Assembly (NCBI GenBank): GCA_001695595.3
Contig: MBPM02000060.1
Coordinates: forward strand, 310,001 to 374,000
DNA from: Plasmopara viticola
Lineage: Eukaryota > Oomycota > Peronosporomycetes > Peronosporales > Peronosporaceae
Length of the DNA: 64,000 bases
Reading direction: 5' to 3'
The position numbers and the translations under genes are program-made. The notes under the pieces were generated by a model. The model did no database searches. It saw only the letters and a program-made list of their open reading frames with translations, and was not told the origin of the DNA. Within the stretch, counting starts at the first letter, position 1. Each line of letters starts with the position of its first letter. Of the stretch, positions 12,389 to 26,400 are shown in pieces.

Positions 12389-15014
12389 TATAAACGAGCT
12401 CATGTTACAATTGTGGCTTTGTCTATTTGTGTCTTGCATGTGCGGGATGGCATGGGCGTTGCTATGCGAAGGAGTGTTTAGGTTGATAAGGTCAGAGTCT
12501 TGGACAATATATTACTGGCGCGGTTTAGTGCGGTGTTACGTCGACTGTCAATGAAGCTCTTATTTGCAGCAATGGTCAAAATGACCTACGATTCTCATTG
12601 TTAACTTTTTTGATATCGTTTTATATATGAAGGTCAAGATAAATCGGATCGCGGTCATATCCACCGGGAGGAGATGTATGATTCGGTTAGCATCCACTAA
12701 ATTTGTATAAGTAAGTCGGCACATATATGCGCTCTTGTGAAATGTGCCAGCGAGTTTGACAGCACATGAATTGAGTAATGAATCGTTCAGCTGCCGTGCC
12801 AGATGTAGTGGACGGTGCCAAAATAATAGCGCTACTCCTCGATTGTGCTTATAAACATCACGACCTTCCAAAAAAATTGTATCGGACCTAGATCGTGCCT
12901 TCCGGACTATTTTTCAATAGTGTTTTACAGGGCTTAGCCTCGGGCCGGACATGTCCCCAACATACCAAACACTGAACGATGGTAAGATAGAGCGCTTGAA
13001 TTGCATCGTCAAAGACGTATTGCGCAGTGTGTGCACGGATGCTTGAAGGCGTCGAAATATCATTTTCCCTCTCGGCTTGCATGAACAAGCTGAACACTAC
13101 CCTATCGGAATGAGTGGTAGTCCCTCGCGTTACCGCCATAAATTGTATTTCTACAATTATTTAGGCAGGATGGCCGAGCGGCTTGCTAATATCTATCTCC
13201 TTACAATGCGAAGCGTTTTGTGTAATACAACCCAGTGCTTTAATAAATGCGCTCAGAAAAATAATTGAATTAATGCGTACATTTCGACCTGAATGGAAGG
13301 AATGACATGACATGATTGTTTTGTGTTGAGTGCCTTAAGAAATGCGCTTAATACATGGAAGAAATGACATGACATGATTGAAAACTGAGAATTTAGTATT
13401 ATATATACTAAACTTTTACTTACAAATGCAGTTTTACTGCTGTCTCTAGGACTATTACGCCAGCGCTATATCACACCATTTAAAATCGTATCATCTGAAT
13501 GATGCAAGCAATCCTATGGGCTCAGTTTAGTCGTTAAATGACCCATGACAGGTACACGCATCAATATTGACGCCCCGTATCGAACGTAGGTACAGCCACA
13601 AAAGGTCGACCCCTAAGAGTATGTCTCTGGGCACAAGGTGCCAAAATCTTAACTCTGGGGGCTTACTTTCAGCATTGATTCCCTAGCGAGATATGACTTT
13701 GCACTCAAGTTTCGAGACTTGATAATGCAAGATCCGAAGACTTAAAGATGTGGCACCCAATGCTTGTCTTCGCAAAGATATACGAGTTCGTCAGCGTTAT
13801 GACTTGCCATTTCTTTGAGCTACGTATGCTTGAAGCCGGTCGCGATCGACATCAAGCGAGGATAGAGCAGTAAGCCGCATCACACCCGGGCATCGCTCTT
13901 CCTCCAACTCCTGATTTGAGATAGCGAGTGTCACAACTGCGATTATGTAAAAGGCCTTCGTCATAGCTTCTTGTGATTGAAGGGTACGTCCTCTCTTCAA
14001 GAACTCACAGGAAGCTAGACCTTAAGCAGAAGATCCAAGACCTTTCGATCACGGTGATAAGTGTCTTCGGTGAGACGACGCATCCCGCCTGTTGGATTTC
14101 GAGCACTGGAGCTACAGGCAGAGCTCATATTAAGCCATCGTTTTGGAAGCAGTGCTTAAGGAATCTTATGTTTGCGGACCATAGGCCACAGAACGACAGT
14201 CTATTTACAGTCAACGACAAACCTTTAGCCGACTTATACAAAGTTGTATCGAAGGTACTGCTTCGCTCGCACATCAATTTTGTGCAGCTAATGTAAAGTA
14301 AGGGCAAAGAGAACAGTCTTATGCTCAAGCATAAAAGCTTTATGTCATCCATAGACGTTTCATGAGACTTGAGCACCACCAGCACGGTTCCCAGAAGCGA
14401 CATTAATCCTCCGCTTCTATTAACCTTTAAACTAGTTCGGACTAACTACCTGCCTCTCAGCGATGCGTGTGCCTCGCACTGAGCGCTCGTCAAGGCCGAA
14501 ATCCCAATGCCAGAGGCCCCAGTTATACTCGGAGCAGCCTCCCGGACTATCACAGCAGGAACATATTTGTACTTCGCTCGTGAAATGAAATGAAGCAAAG
14601 TAGGATTTTCGCTGTTATTGCACACACTGCGCGGGATGCGCAGTGAGAGCACTGGCTAGGCAGTGTACGATGCATGGAATCGCGAGTGTTTGTCTCAGGT
14701 GAGTGAAGCTGGACTTTTACGATTATTCGGCTTGCAATAAGAGCCACAGCCTCTCAAGACAGGATCGGGCTTAAGTGCTGAGGCTGGTGGGCACTTGTTG
14801 TGGAATTTGCTCACGTTGAGAGTGACCGACGCGCATAACGCAAGCGCACTCTTCAAGTGACCGGATCATTACCTGATGGCAGAGTGTAGATTACCCCGGG
14901 ATGTCATATGGTGTGAGCTAGGCTCGCGCAATCGGGTAAAGTTTCTTGTTTTAGATTTAGTGTTTCTAGTGTAATATTGAAGCCAATAGAGGTGATGCTG
15001 ACGCTCCGAGCTAG

Positions 15015-15043
15015 ACTTGTAGTGTTCGTCGAACACTACAAGT
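15015..15043. repeat. 29-bp palindrome with 14-bp perfect arms
   Basis: The arms are ACTTGTAGTGTTCG and its exact reverse complement, separated by one base. It lies in the gene-poor spacer and is followed by a shorter related half-palindrome (TCGAACGCTGTTCGAG). No function is evident. Confidence 0.7.
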
Positions 15044-15385
15044 TATTCGAACGCTGTTCGAGCTTAAATTATCCGAAGTGAGTGATGAATCAGATCTCTT
15101 ATTACAGGTGTCAAGGCTGGAGGACCAGATGTCTAGCAACGAAGACTTAGCCGTGCAACTGCAGCTGGTAATCATTCATTGAAAAAAACGTCGATGATTT
15201 ATCCTAATCATTTCAAATCGAGGATGTCGCAAACACTAGTTGTCTCGTTTTGAGAATATAAATCCATTTGTTTTACAACGATAATATTGCGCTTCAGTAT
15301 TTCAATGTACATATTTGGCGTACAGCTGTACTTTAGCAAGTTGATCCTACCTAAAAAGATTATCCCTAATCATGTTGCTACCATT

Positions 15386-16585
15386 TTACAAAGTTTCCAC
15401 AAACGACATGAGATCTGATGTGTCACCCCCCAACGAGCCAGTGCCCTGTCCTAAACTGCTCTGGCCACTTCCGTCGTCCCAGTCGAGCAAGCCAATGTTG
15501 CCAAAGCTCGTAGGGGACAATGCATTGGAAAAGTCCATAAGGCCACCCGAGGTGGAGCCAGAAGGCGTCGGCATCTGCAACAAATCGTTGCCAATGCTAC
15601 CGTACAAGGAATCTTCCAGGCCCAAGCTTAGTCCAGAACTTTTTGATGGGCTTTCTCCTCGTGACGATGAAGGTGGCAGATTTTGGTTAGCATTCTGGTT
15701 TGGCTGCGGCTGGACTTGTTGGGGCTGTGGAAGCTTCTGTTGCGGTGCAAAACTCGACTGTTGTTGCCGAGTGGATCCTTGCTGTCCCATTTGCTGCTGC
15801 GACTGCTGATCGCTGAGCTGTTTAGCGGCATTCTGGCTGTTCTGCTGTTGCTGATGCTTCAGTTGATTTGCCTGCTGACCGGAAAATTGCGCTTGTTGCT
15901 GCGAGATTTTTTGCTGCTGCATTTGATGCTGGCGCATCATTTGCTGTTGTTGCATCAGCTGCTGCTGGCGAGCTTGCACCTGCATTTGTTGCTGCTGCTG
16001 CATTTCCTGCGCACGCTGCTGCATCAAATACTGCTGTTGCTTCTGTTGGGCTGATGCGTTCATTGCATTATGTTGCTGCGTCTGTCCAGCGGATTGAGCT
16101 TGTGCCATAGTGCTGCCAAAACCACCCAAGGGCATCGTGCTGGGGCCCGTAGTCGTCGCCCCAGGTCCAGCTGACGAGGTTGGTAGACCAGACGATCTAG
16201 CAGCGTTGCCATCACCACCTCGTCTGTCCGTTTCCGTACGCAACTTTTTCAAGTAAGGATTGACAATCTTGACAATGTACTTAAAGACCTTGTCTAGCTC
16301 CTCAATCTTCCGTGATGGATGCGTTGCCTTGTCTTCACTCAAAATATTCGCGCAAAGTTCGACATAACTAAGAAGGTAGCGTAGCTTCTTCTTTTGCTCT
16401 GTCTCATCATGTCCTTTCATGTGATCCACATACTTTTTGAAAGCATTGTGTACCTTCTCCACATCTCCTTGGTGCTTTGCTCGCAGCGCCGCATGTTGCT
16501 GCCAGTACTCAGCCGCAGAATTTCCCGATGCGTTCAGTTCTGTTTTTACACTGCTGCTAGCAGATGCCGGCTTCTGTTGTTGCTT

Positions 16586-16618
<33 letters not shown>

Positions 16619-16635
16619 TTGTTGCTGCTGTTGTT

Positions 16636-16666
<31 letters not shown>

Positions 16667-17263
16667 TTGCTGTTGTTGTTGTTGCTGCTGCTGCTGTTGA
16701 GCTCCAGAGTGGGGTCCATGACTTCCACTGATGCCTCTCTGGTGAAGGTTAAGTGTATTGTAATACGAAAAGTCAAGCCTGGAAAGCATACCCTGATTGG
16801 GAAGTCCTTGGGCCGCCATTGCTGCGTTCATGTCCGACTGCTGAGCTCGTAGTGACTTGAGTCGGGTAAATATCTTGTTGATGTAGACTTCCTGTGTGGG
16901 CGATTCCTTGTAGAGCGACAGCTCGTACCACGACACGTTCATCCAAAGTTTAATCCCCGGCACGGGATCAGCCGACACGCGCACCATCTCGTTGTATATC
17001 TTAGCAATGAGATTCGCGCGGTGTTCCCTCGTCAGCTGAATGCGCCAGTCGCTCACTTGAGCCGGGTTAACGGCGTTCGAGGTCGATTGGGACATGTCTA
17101 CAGAGCCCATCGGCATGGCGCTCATCATCATGTTTGGCGGCTGGTTGTACATGGCTTGGGGGTTCATTCCCATACCCATGGCCTGCAAATTAGCAGCACC
17201 CATTCCCATGGACATAGGCATAGCCATGCCACCACCTCGGATCTCCATCGAGTGTGGGTCCAT
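15386..17263 (-). CDS. MED15: Mediator subunit 15-like (KIX, glutamine-rich)
   Basis: Predicted 625-residue, intronless protein, probably the tail-module Mediator subunit that contacts activators through its KIX domain. The head is Met/Gly-rich. A KIX-like helical block lies at about residues 70-140 (DWRIQLTREHRANLIAKIY, then QEVYINKIFTRLKSLR). A pure glutamine tract of about 40 residues follows, then a second helical block at about 245-345 (EYWQQHAALRAKHQGDVEKV, LRYLLSYVELCANILSED, FKYIVKIVNPYLKKLR) like the MED15 activator-interacting region. The rest is Gln/Ser/Pro-rich to a short acidic tail, LMSFVETL. The ATG at 17263 is the first in frame. A CBP/p300-type coactivator is the alternative, but no acetyltransferase or TAZ fingers are present. 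It lies 193 bp downstream of the giant gene on the same strand. Confidence 0.8.
16573..16697 (-). repeat. CAG/CAA glutamine-coding microsatellite
   Basis: On the minus strand this is a nearly unbroken run of CAG and CAA codons, interrupted by two AAG codons at its downstream end. The CAG and CAA codons are mixed, which reduces slippage. It encodes the main polyglutamine tract of the MED15-like protein, between the KIX block and the second helical block. Length polymorphism between isolates is likely. Confidence 0.95.
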
Positions 17264-17456
17264 TGCCTTCTTTTCGCGGCTTCTGAGTCGTTTTCCCGAG
17301 TGAGCTTGGCTCCACTATGGTCTGGACACTTGAAGCGAAAACGAGTAGCGATTGGCTGAACGATTAAAGCGACCTATTCGCCAAAATAAAAAACACATTA
17401 TAGGCGGGATAATAAAATTGTGTAACGAAGTAAGATTTAGTGATAAAAGTGGAGGC

Positions 17457-20400
17457 TTAAAAGCGCGTCGACGCCAGGTCGGGACGGGCACGGTTGCACA
17501 CTTCGCAGTAGAAAGTAGTCATGGCATTGAGAAACGTGCAGCCACCTTGGTCACCAGCACAAACCCATTTGCCTCGAGGGACGCCACGCTGGCCGTTCAC
17601 ATCGAGTTCGCAGATGGCACAACACATGTCATCTGGTTGGTTGATATAGGTACAGTTACCACAGCGCCAGTGCTGTAGTGGCTCTTGTGCGTCTCCTTGA
17701 AACTTTAGATTCTGCTCGTTACAAACTCCACACGTGGCCGAAACACCTTCGTTCACGTACGTGCATACGGGGCAGCTCCATGAAGTTTCGGCACAAAGAC
17801 CTGCCACGGCACGCGCAGTCTCTTCGTCATCGCGAAGAAACGCGCGTATCATTTCCTTATGAGAGATATTAAAAGCTCTGCAAATTGTCTCGATCGGGAT
17901 ACCCTGCGCATGGTCCTGCATATTCTCCGTACAGCAAGTGTCCAGAATCACTTCAATGATCTCGTTTAATTCCTTGGACGAAAATCCTAACTGAAAACTC
18001 TCAAAACACTTGTGAACTTCTTCGACACTTAACACGCTGTCCTCGTCTTTGTCGAATCGTCGCAATGCCACGGCCAAGTGAACATTAGCCGTGGAAGACT
18101 TGAAACCACTGTCTTTTACTTTCCTTTTCCGATGCTGTCGTTGCTTTCGCAGTAGACTCGTTTGAAATTGCTGCAAGCGGGCACGCGCACTGAGCCGATG
18201 CCATTCACTTTGAGCAGTAAATACCTTTGCCAGTGGCGTGTCCCCCCACAAGTGACGTTCGCGGCGCCGTAGACGCAAAAGACACTCGAAAAATTCTTGC
18301 CGCTGTGAACAAGGCACGGTAGCCAAGCCTTCCTGTAGCAGCTCAAATTCTTTTGGGGTGTAATACATTTCATTGTTGAAAAAGCGGAAACATTGAATCC
18401 CCACAGCGATAATCTTATGACGAGAAGTTTGCTCAATTTCAACAATTGAAGCAACCTTAGGAACCCAAGCTGAAAAGAATGAAGAGCTCTCGATAAGCTC
18501 ACCTTCGCTTGTACGAAGCTGCACTTGGCTGATCTGAAAAACGGGGTGTTTTTTATGGATCATGCAGCGAATTGTTTCACCTTCAGCTAGTGATACTGTC
18601 GCCAAGTACACTGGCATCCTACTTGTTGTGTCTGCTACAGCATTTTTGAGAGCATCAGATACGGCATCTGGACTTGCTTGAAACATTTCGAGTGCCATTC
18701 GAAAAGCTTCCACTGCGAGTTCGTTTGCACTGCTATTAGATCCATCTGCAGCCGATAATGCCATAAAGAAATGCTGTACGACCGACTTCATCGCTTCTTG
18801 GTGAAGCAGTGGTGACCACTCAAGAATGAATCCGACGTTTTTTAAACGCCGTTCGCCAAGACCAACCCATCTGCGTCGGAAAAAGTTTCCAGACATCAGT
18901 AACTCTGGAGGAAATGCAATTGTTGGACATTCTGTGTGGGCTTGAAAATGTGCAAACGGATAGAACACACTTGCTTCGTCTTCCAAAGCACTTGGTTTTA
19001 CCACTGCGTCATAGCCGGATAAAAGCGCAGCTCCTGTAGGTGGCTGAGCAAGAACAGAGGTGCTCCATGGAACTGGATGCTCGTCATCACGCGTGAATGC
19101 GCTCATTTTCTGCTCTTCTTGTTCTGCTTCCTCCTCCGCCTCTTCTGCCGCTTCAGCCTCATTTTCATGCACGACTTCAGCGGTCAAACGTAAATTACCT
19201 TGCTGCGAATCATCCTCCGCTAGCACTTCTTGTTGGCTTCCCGAAGAAAGGGCCAGTCGTTGCTTGACCGCAGTGACGCGTGCAATCTCTTCCGTCGTCT
19301 CCAGGAACTCCTTGTGGCTTTCAATGAGGTTTTCGATTACATCACATAGTCGTTTCTTGGTTGGCACAGAGGCGTCCACTGTATACGAAATCTCTACACG
19401 AAATTTTTTGATACAGTTGCGAAGCCAGGCTTTATTACTGTCGTTTTGGGAGCTTAAAAACCGACGCAGTCGAGACGAAGGGGAAGCCTTCTTAGACGTG
19501 GCAGTAGTGATTTCATCTAGCAAACAGTAAAGAGCGCGCCTACGCCAAATATTGTGCAATTCTTGCAGCGACAGCTGGACCAGTTGCATTGATTCCATGC
19601 GCATCGAATTGATAAGAAGCCAAGCCGGTACAAGCATTAGAAATTCGTGCAGTCGTTCTTGTGCCGAGCCCTGCGAGCTTAAGCCAATTCGAGCCACCTT
19701 CATCTCATGAAGTATACGATTTTCTACTTCAGGAATGAGAAAGATACAAATGGTTTGCCCTGTAGCAATGCCGCGCATACGAAAAGCTCCCTGGGCATAG
19801 TCACGAAAGGTCATATCCTTGCCTAACGTCACGACGGCACGCGCGTTGACGCATTGCTTAATGTCCATTCCAGTCGTATGGACTTGGTCGTAGAATGTAA
19901 ATCTTTTGCTTGGACTCAATCCGCACTGGACTAATGGCATGGCGGAGATGTGATCGCGCAGTAGAATCATCTGCCGATCATTCTCGTCTAAATACACAAC
20001 TCCTTCCATTTCATTTGGCAGCTCCCGCAGCAAAAAAGCAGCAACTTCTTGGTTGTCAAAGCCCGTAATCAGCGCACCCGTATCAATCAGTGCATGGACG
20101 GGGGGATCTGCATGAGCAATATCGAATAGTAAGCTTTGAGCCGTCCACTTTAATTTACGCTCGACTGTTACAATGCGCTCGTTTGTAAGGGCTTCGAAAA
20201 TCTTGCCATCACTGCGAGGTTCGTAATAGCACTCGCCTAAATCCAGCGGTAGCAAGTTCGATGGCGTTCCCGAAAATCCAATTCGCTTTGCAAAGAGGGA
20301 GTTGCTACCAAGCTCATGACCGCAAGCAGAGAGTTTTAGCGTCTGAAAGTTCATGCACGAGGGAAAGATGTGTTGCCGAAGGTAAAAATACACGACACCG

Positions 20401-23400
20401 GTAAGTTTTGCAATCAAATTGTGCAGACGAGATACTTGTGCTGAATCACGAAGCTGAAATAATGGCAGTGGAAGAACACCACCGAGTGGATCTTGTTTCG
20501 CCCGCGAAATTGCAGTAAGGCCTGTTTGAACCCATTCGCGAAACATAACACAGGCTGGACGCTGGTCACGCGGTCCAAGCTGGCGACTAAAATCCTGCTT
20601 CAATTGCGACACAATGCGCACAAGGTCCGATACGCGAATACCTTCGTAGCGATAAGCAAGAATTGTTAGTCCAATTAATACGTCAGGATGCGCAAACTCG
20701 GACGAGCGACTCGGAACATCTTTCCCGATAAATGGCACTGCCAGTGATAATCTTGAACGGGTATTACCGCCACTATCTCCTGAAGCAGTAGCCGCTCGAT
20801 ACTCTTCTCGTAGAAGACCATAGGACACTCTGTTGATCTTAGAAAGCACATGAGGCAAGATCGTACGCAACCAATCGCGTGCAAGATTTAGTAACTTAAT
20901 CGACGATTCCGAAAGACCATTTTCAATATCGACTTTTAACGAATCATCGCTATGGAGGTCAGCGCGGGAACAGAGAAGATAGCGTTGGAGTCGATCGACT
21001 GAAACCTTCATTTTTCCCATACGAAAGAGATTCAATAACCACTCGATAGCAAGTCCCGAGAGCAGCGGAAGCATTCGTGACTCATAAAACTCCATGTCCA
21101 GCAGTACAAGGTGTGGGAAGCGCTGTAGCGCATGTGTAGTGTATCCCTCATCCAGCACGGCATGTAATTGAGTAATTAATATAGAAAGATCGTCAGACTT
21201 GTTTGGCGATGCAAGAACAGCGTCGATCAAAAAAATAGGAAGTTCCCATCGATTTGCAGCAAGATCAATGGGAAATTTATTGCCAATGGGAAAATTAAGC
21301 TCGGATCGTAGTGGGTGCAGCAACACATCCACCTCGTCCATAATCAAAATGCCATTTTGCCACAGCCTTAATGTCTTGTGCAATTCATCTGCCATTTCGG
21401 AGCGATCTTCAAGCACACGCTTGAGACGCCTAGAACATTGTGATGCCGCCGTCAGGGGTAGCTCAATTGTGTCAGATGATTCGTCTAGCGAGTGCAACAA
21501 CTCGACAAATTTAAGCAATATCGACTTAATTGCCTCTGGAGAAGCACACACCACATCGCCATGACGCCGGGCACAGTTGAGCTTTGTAAACATCCGCAAA
21601 GCAGCAGCCGGATCATCACTCGTGGCGCGATCGAACTTTAACGTGAAAATACGCCTGCGAAAAACGCCATTGCTGAAGCGGCTTTGCAAAACCTGACGAG
21701 ATTGTTCGAGGAGAGCTGTCGGCATGACATGCGTGACAAGATGCTCCTTGTCCGCAAGGATGTAGGTAAGCAGAGGCCCAACGACTGTAGTTTTACCAGC
21801 ACCCATGATCATTTGTTGCACGCGAGAGTTACCTTTCGCTAGACTTGTCGTAAAACTGTCAATCATTTGAACCTGCCGCCCACGCAGTAGAATGTCGAAC
21901 ACGTACTCAAAAACTAAAAAGCGTGGGTCAAACTGCCATTTTTTGTAATCTCCTTGAGCATTGCCGTGGAGGTAGAATCGCTTCGACAACAACAAATCAG
22001 CCAAGTCTCGAGACGCTTGACAAGTCTGCTTCACTCTTCGAAAGTATTCGTCTCCTTTTTGGGGGACAACAAGAGTATCAAAGTGCTTGACAAGAGCACG
22101 AGCCGCTTGTACACTTCGATTTAAGTGTACAATGCGGCTGCATAGAAAAAGGATTAGCGAAATTTTCTCAGCCAAATTCGGGTTTACGTCCACCACAAAC
22201 GGGTTTCGAGCCCTGAGATCTGCTTCGAACGTGTTGGAGGCTAATAAAGACGTGAGAAAGTCGAACGTAACACGAGGATACATACCAACGAGGCGTTGCA
22301 TCTCAAAGCGATCAATTGCAGCAATTTCTTCAATACTTCCACGATTCTCACAACTGATCATGTTTAGCTGTAATTCGAGCATCTCAATTCCCTCTTCTAC
22401 CGTTTTGCGGTCTTTCAGTCGCAAATCCTCGCAAAGCTGAATGACCTTTTGAATAGTTTCAATAGCGTAATTACCGGTAAAACGTTCACCAGGCGATGTC
22501 AAATCGACTGGAGTCAAGCCCGTGATAAACGCATCCTTGCTTTTATTCACCGCGTGAGCATTGATAGCAATATCATCATTGAGCCTCGTGAGCAATTCCT
22601 TAGCAGCCGCGCCTTGAGCGACCGGGTGCTTAGATAGATCAAACGGTAACCTTGATCCGACTTTAGCCTCTGGATCGCAAAACGTGATAAGACTCTTTAC
22701 ATCAATAGTTTCCAGTGGAAACTCGGGGTTGATAAGGCAATTCTTATCTACTGCAAAAAAGCGCTCATCGCAGGATGCGTTTGATGCGTCAAAAGTCCTC
22801 AAATCATCCGTTGGAGCAATATGTAGCTTAAACACATGCTCGCCAGTATGATGTAGCTCACTAAATTGGCCTTTGATTGGCCTAATGATGCGAGCCTGAT
22901 GGTCTTCGGACGCGAGTCTCGATTGAAATTCCATATCGCCAAAGTCAACAAAATGCTTGAGCATCGTTCCCACGGTCAGCTCTGAGTACAAATTGGCGCC
23001 GCGAGATAGCAAGTGAACACTTTCTTCGTCACACGGAATCGACGGCCAAGCACCGTGAGGATGTGAAATGACCAATGCCAATTGCGCCATCGCATATGAC
23101 GGTGCGCACTCTTCTTCACCATCATCCACGGTTTCGCGACCCCATCTCGAAAGTTTCAAGTATAAAAATCGTGCAAATAAATCACCAAACGAATGCGTGC
23201 AATCTTCACCGCCTAATCGAATGATAAGCTGCCGATTTAAGCATTCATACAAAAAAAGAAAGCCTAGGCCTCGGTTGGCTCCGCTTATCTCATCTCCAAC
23301 AACCGAGCAGTTCCACACGAGTTTGCCCGCTTCATCGTCGTCAATCAAAAAAATGTTGCCGATTCCCACCACATGTTTTGGTCGGTTATACCGTACTATT

Positions 23401-26400
23401 GAAAGCTTTTTGCCGTGTGTTGCAAGATATTCTTTGCTGTACAAGCAAAGCTTCATCCAAGGCTGGCCACCCACGCGTGATCGAGTCAGCTTGAAGTCAA
23501 AGTTGGTCGTAGTATTCGGCTGAACATGGTCACAGAATTCCTTTCGCAACAACAGTAAAGGGGACTGTTGATGACACTTTGCTAAAGCCTCCTTCTCTTC
23601 TTCAATAGAAAGCCTGCATTTAGCGCTGACATGATCGCTTGTCGTGAGGTAATCGTACAGTTCTCCACCCAATGTCCACGGAGCTTCATTATCACTGTAA
23701 GCGATGCTCAAAGTTAGTCGGATACGACACGCACATGCATCCGGGTGGCGATCGTCTAAGGTCTTGGACAGCTGGTCGAATACTCGCTTTTCCTCGTCAG
23801 TGAATCTAACGTCAACGTTGCAGCCCACGATGAACTCCATTGCTATTGCATAATTGCGAGTGAGCAGGCTTGTGAGAACCAGATAGAGCGTAGAACTAAG
23901 AGACGATGGAAGCAAAAAAGTGTGGCTTGAGTGAACAGGATACGTGTAAAATCTAGTTTCCATTGCTTGCTGCCAGTCAACCGAACAACGGTCACTTATA
24001 AGGGTGGAGGAAAATGGTTCTCCGCGTAATGCCGGGCGATACAGGTCGTGATTGGGACAGATTAGCTTTAGATCTGTCGTGTCCGACTCAAGAACTAAGC
24101 AATCTGGGGCAAATTTCACGAGATTGCGAAGATAGTTGAAGCAGTTCTCGGGCACAGCAATAGTCAAGTCACTCACAAACCAGCCACTTTGACCTATCAC
24201 GTTTAAACGGATGCGTCCAGTCTTCAAATCTTTCATCGGCTGCAACTTTAACTTTAGCCTTGGAAGCTCAATAAAAGAAATGCAAGACAACCCAGACGAT
24301 GTAATCGCTGCATTCGTGCTCTTACACCATATCAGAATGTGCGAAAGGTCCTCCACGCGACTAAGTAAATGAGCCAGCATTAAAAATTCGGAATTTTCGT
24401 GTGCCGAGCACGCATCAAGGAGGCTAAAAAGATGAAAGATCTCTCCAATGCTTTCTTCAACAATCTCCAACACATCATCATCGTCGCCAGCTTTGGTCTC
24501 CTCCTCCATGTCTGATGGCCCATACTCTATCGAATCATTTTTAACGTCAAGTGTGGCTGCTTCAGCTCGTTTGATTTCGGCAACATTAACAGGGTCCACT
24601 AACCATGCTTTTACTAACTCTAAATCATTGTCAAATAGAGCCAGCGCATACTCGATAGCAACTCGAGAAAATGACCCTTCCAGGCTCATAAGTAGCCCAA
24701 TATTTTGTTCATTCAGCTCCTCGGGACTAAGAGCGACCTCACCAGACGCAGCTGCCTCTTCAGCAGCGATAATTTTCATTTGATTGTTTTCATCGAGTAG
24801 CCATTGGGCTGCCAAACTCACGCTATTATGATTTTCGCGTAAGGCAAGTTCACACCCAGCGTATGAGAAACCCATTGCCATAAGCTGAACCACATCGTCG
24901 TCGCTTATCTCAGTGGGATTGGACAATGAAGGTAAAGGAGGTCCAGCTGCTGGTCTCTTTGACGCTTGTAATGGAGTTATAGGAGGTTGCATCTGAGTGC
25001 TGGCTGCTGTGCGTTCGCTTCCGTGACGGCTGCGGTCGATACGAGAAAAAGACGTCAAGACAGACAACCGACTTATCAAAGCTTGTCCGGTCTCTTTTAT
25101 ATCGACTTCAACTCGATATCGAAACCACTGTGACTTTGCGTCAACAGGTTCGCCTCGAAGTCGTCCATCTTCTCCTATCCAGAAACGGAAATTTTCCAGC
25201 AAACAGCTCGGAACAATGCCTTGCAGTAAGCGTGGAGGTACAAACTGTTCAATACCATTTAGCGAATGATTTCTACGCAAAATTACAAGAGATCCTCCTC
25301 GCAATTGCAAGTCAGTGGCCTCACCACTAGCTCGAAGTAGTGCTGGGTCCACAGGGCCTCGATCAGGTGCAATATTGAGAGGAAAATTGTGGTAAGTAAA
25401 GCGAGAGTTCGACGTAAATATGAGCTTGCGGTAAAGTCTGCGCCCGTGAGATACTAGTGCATACATGTGCATCACTTTCAACGATCGGTACGCCACTATC
25501 TCCTTAAAAGTCGCTATTTTCTCCTTTTCTTTATCATCAAAGCCCCGATCGAGACCAAGCAGCCGTACTTGGTTGGAGCTTGCTGGCATCGGGTCGGAGG
25601 GTAGAAACAGTTTGTACGGCAACTTTTTGTCATCAGGTGTCAGAGGATACAACAAGCGTAATGCAGTGCCCACTAGATCGACAAACCACTGTTCACTGGT
25701 ATGTGGATGTTCCGTTTCAGAGTAAATGTCAAATGGACGCGAGAACGACGTACCAAGATAGTGAAATCCATCGTCACCAGGTCGTTTGGACGATTTCTTG
25801 TGACTTTCTCGTGAAAGCTGAGACGGAGCACGCGCAATATGGGGGGCGCCGCACACATCACACGTAGCATTCGGATTATCACCATTAAAGTTTGCACACG
25901 TGCATGCTGGACACTCCCAGTACATCTTAAGTTCTTGTGATTTGCCATTCGGGTACTCTAAATTACCAGGTTTGAGCATCACTGGAGCGCCAACTCCCTG
26001 GTCAATTTCGTCGATTGGGTCATCCCACTCGACAAGCTGAAAATTTGTGCCAACTATATTGACCCAAAGGCGATGTTCCTGGCGAGCAACAAGACCACAA
26101 TGAAGCGACTTATTCCCAAAAAGAGCCATATAGTCGGCGTATTGAGTCATAGAATCCGGAACAGGTTTCAGCTCATCGTTTCTCCACAAAATTTCTCCTG
26201 TCTGAGCGTCCAGCTTTAATTCTTGCTCACGACAGCGGTATTTACCTACACCCCCCATGTCAGATTCCTCTATCCAATCCCAAATAACGTTATGCTTCTG
26301 AGAGCGCAGAGCTATTTGCACAATGTCACTCAATACTTTGTTCCGGTCATCTTTCGAAAGGTCCTTAAGCCAATGCACAATCGAACGGCGATGCAGCTGA

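Larger units (their letters stand above)
7815..15385. other. Gene-poor, repeat-derived spacer
   Basis: About 7.6 kb without a confident gene. It holds one small doubtful open frame (8254-8463), a dead Gypsy RNase H fragment (12053-12388), short direct repeats around 13300-13380 and a 29-bp palindrome at 15015. The frame from about 15018 to 15181 has a coiled-coil look (LLLQVSRLEDQMSSNEDLA) but no start codon and no family. Confidence 0.6.

Noticed and set aside
13163..13200. GGCAGGATGGCCGAGCGG looks like the first 18 bases of a Ser/Leu tRNA.
   Set aside because: The anticodon arm does not fold and no T-arm (GGTTCGAATCC) follows within 90 bases. At best a SINE head.
13797..13951. Minus-strand frame MTKAFYIIAVVTLAIS with a signal-peptide look, considered as a secreted effector.
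   Set aside because: No RXLR, dEER or LFLAK motif, only about 50 residues after the Met, and no codon bias or initiator.
16437..16852. Poly-Leu and poly-Cys frames on the plus strand.
   Set aside because: Antisense shadows of the CAG/CAA tract of the MED15-like gene.
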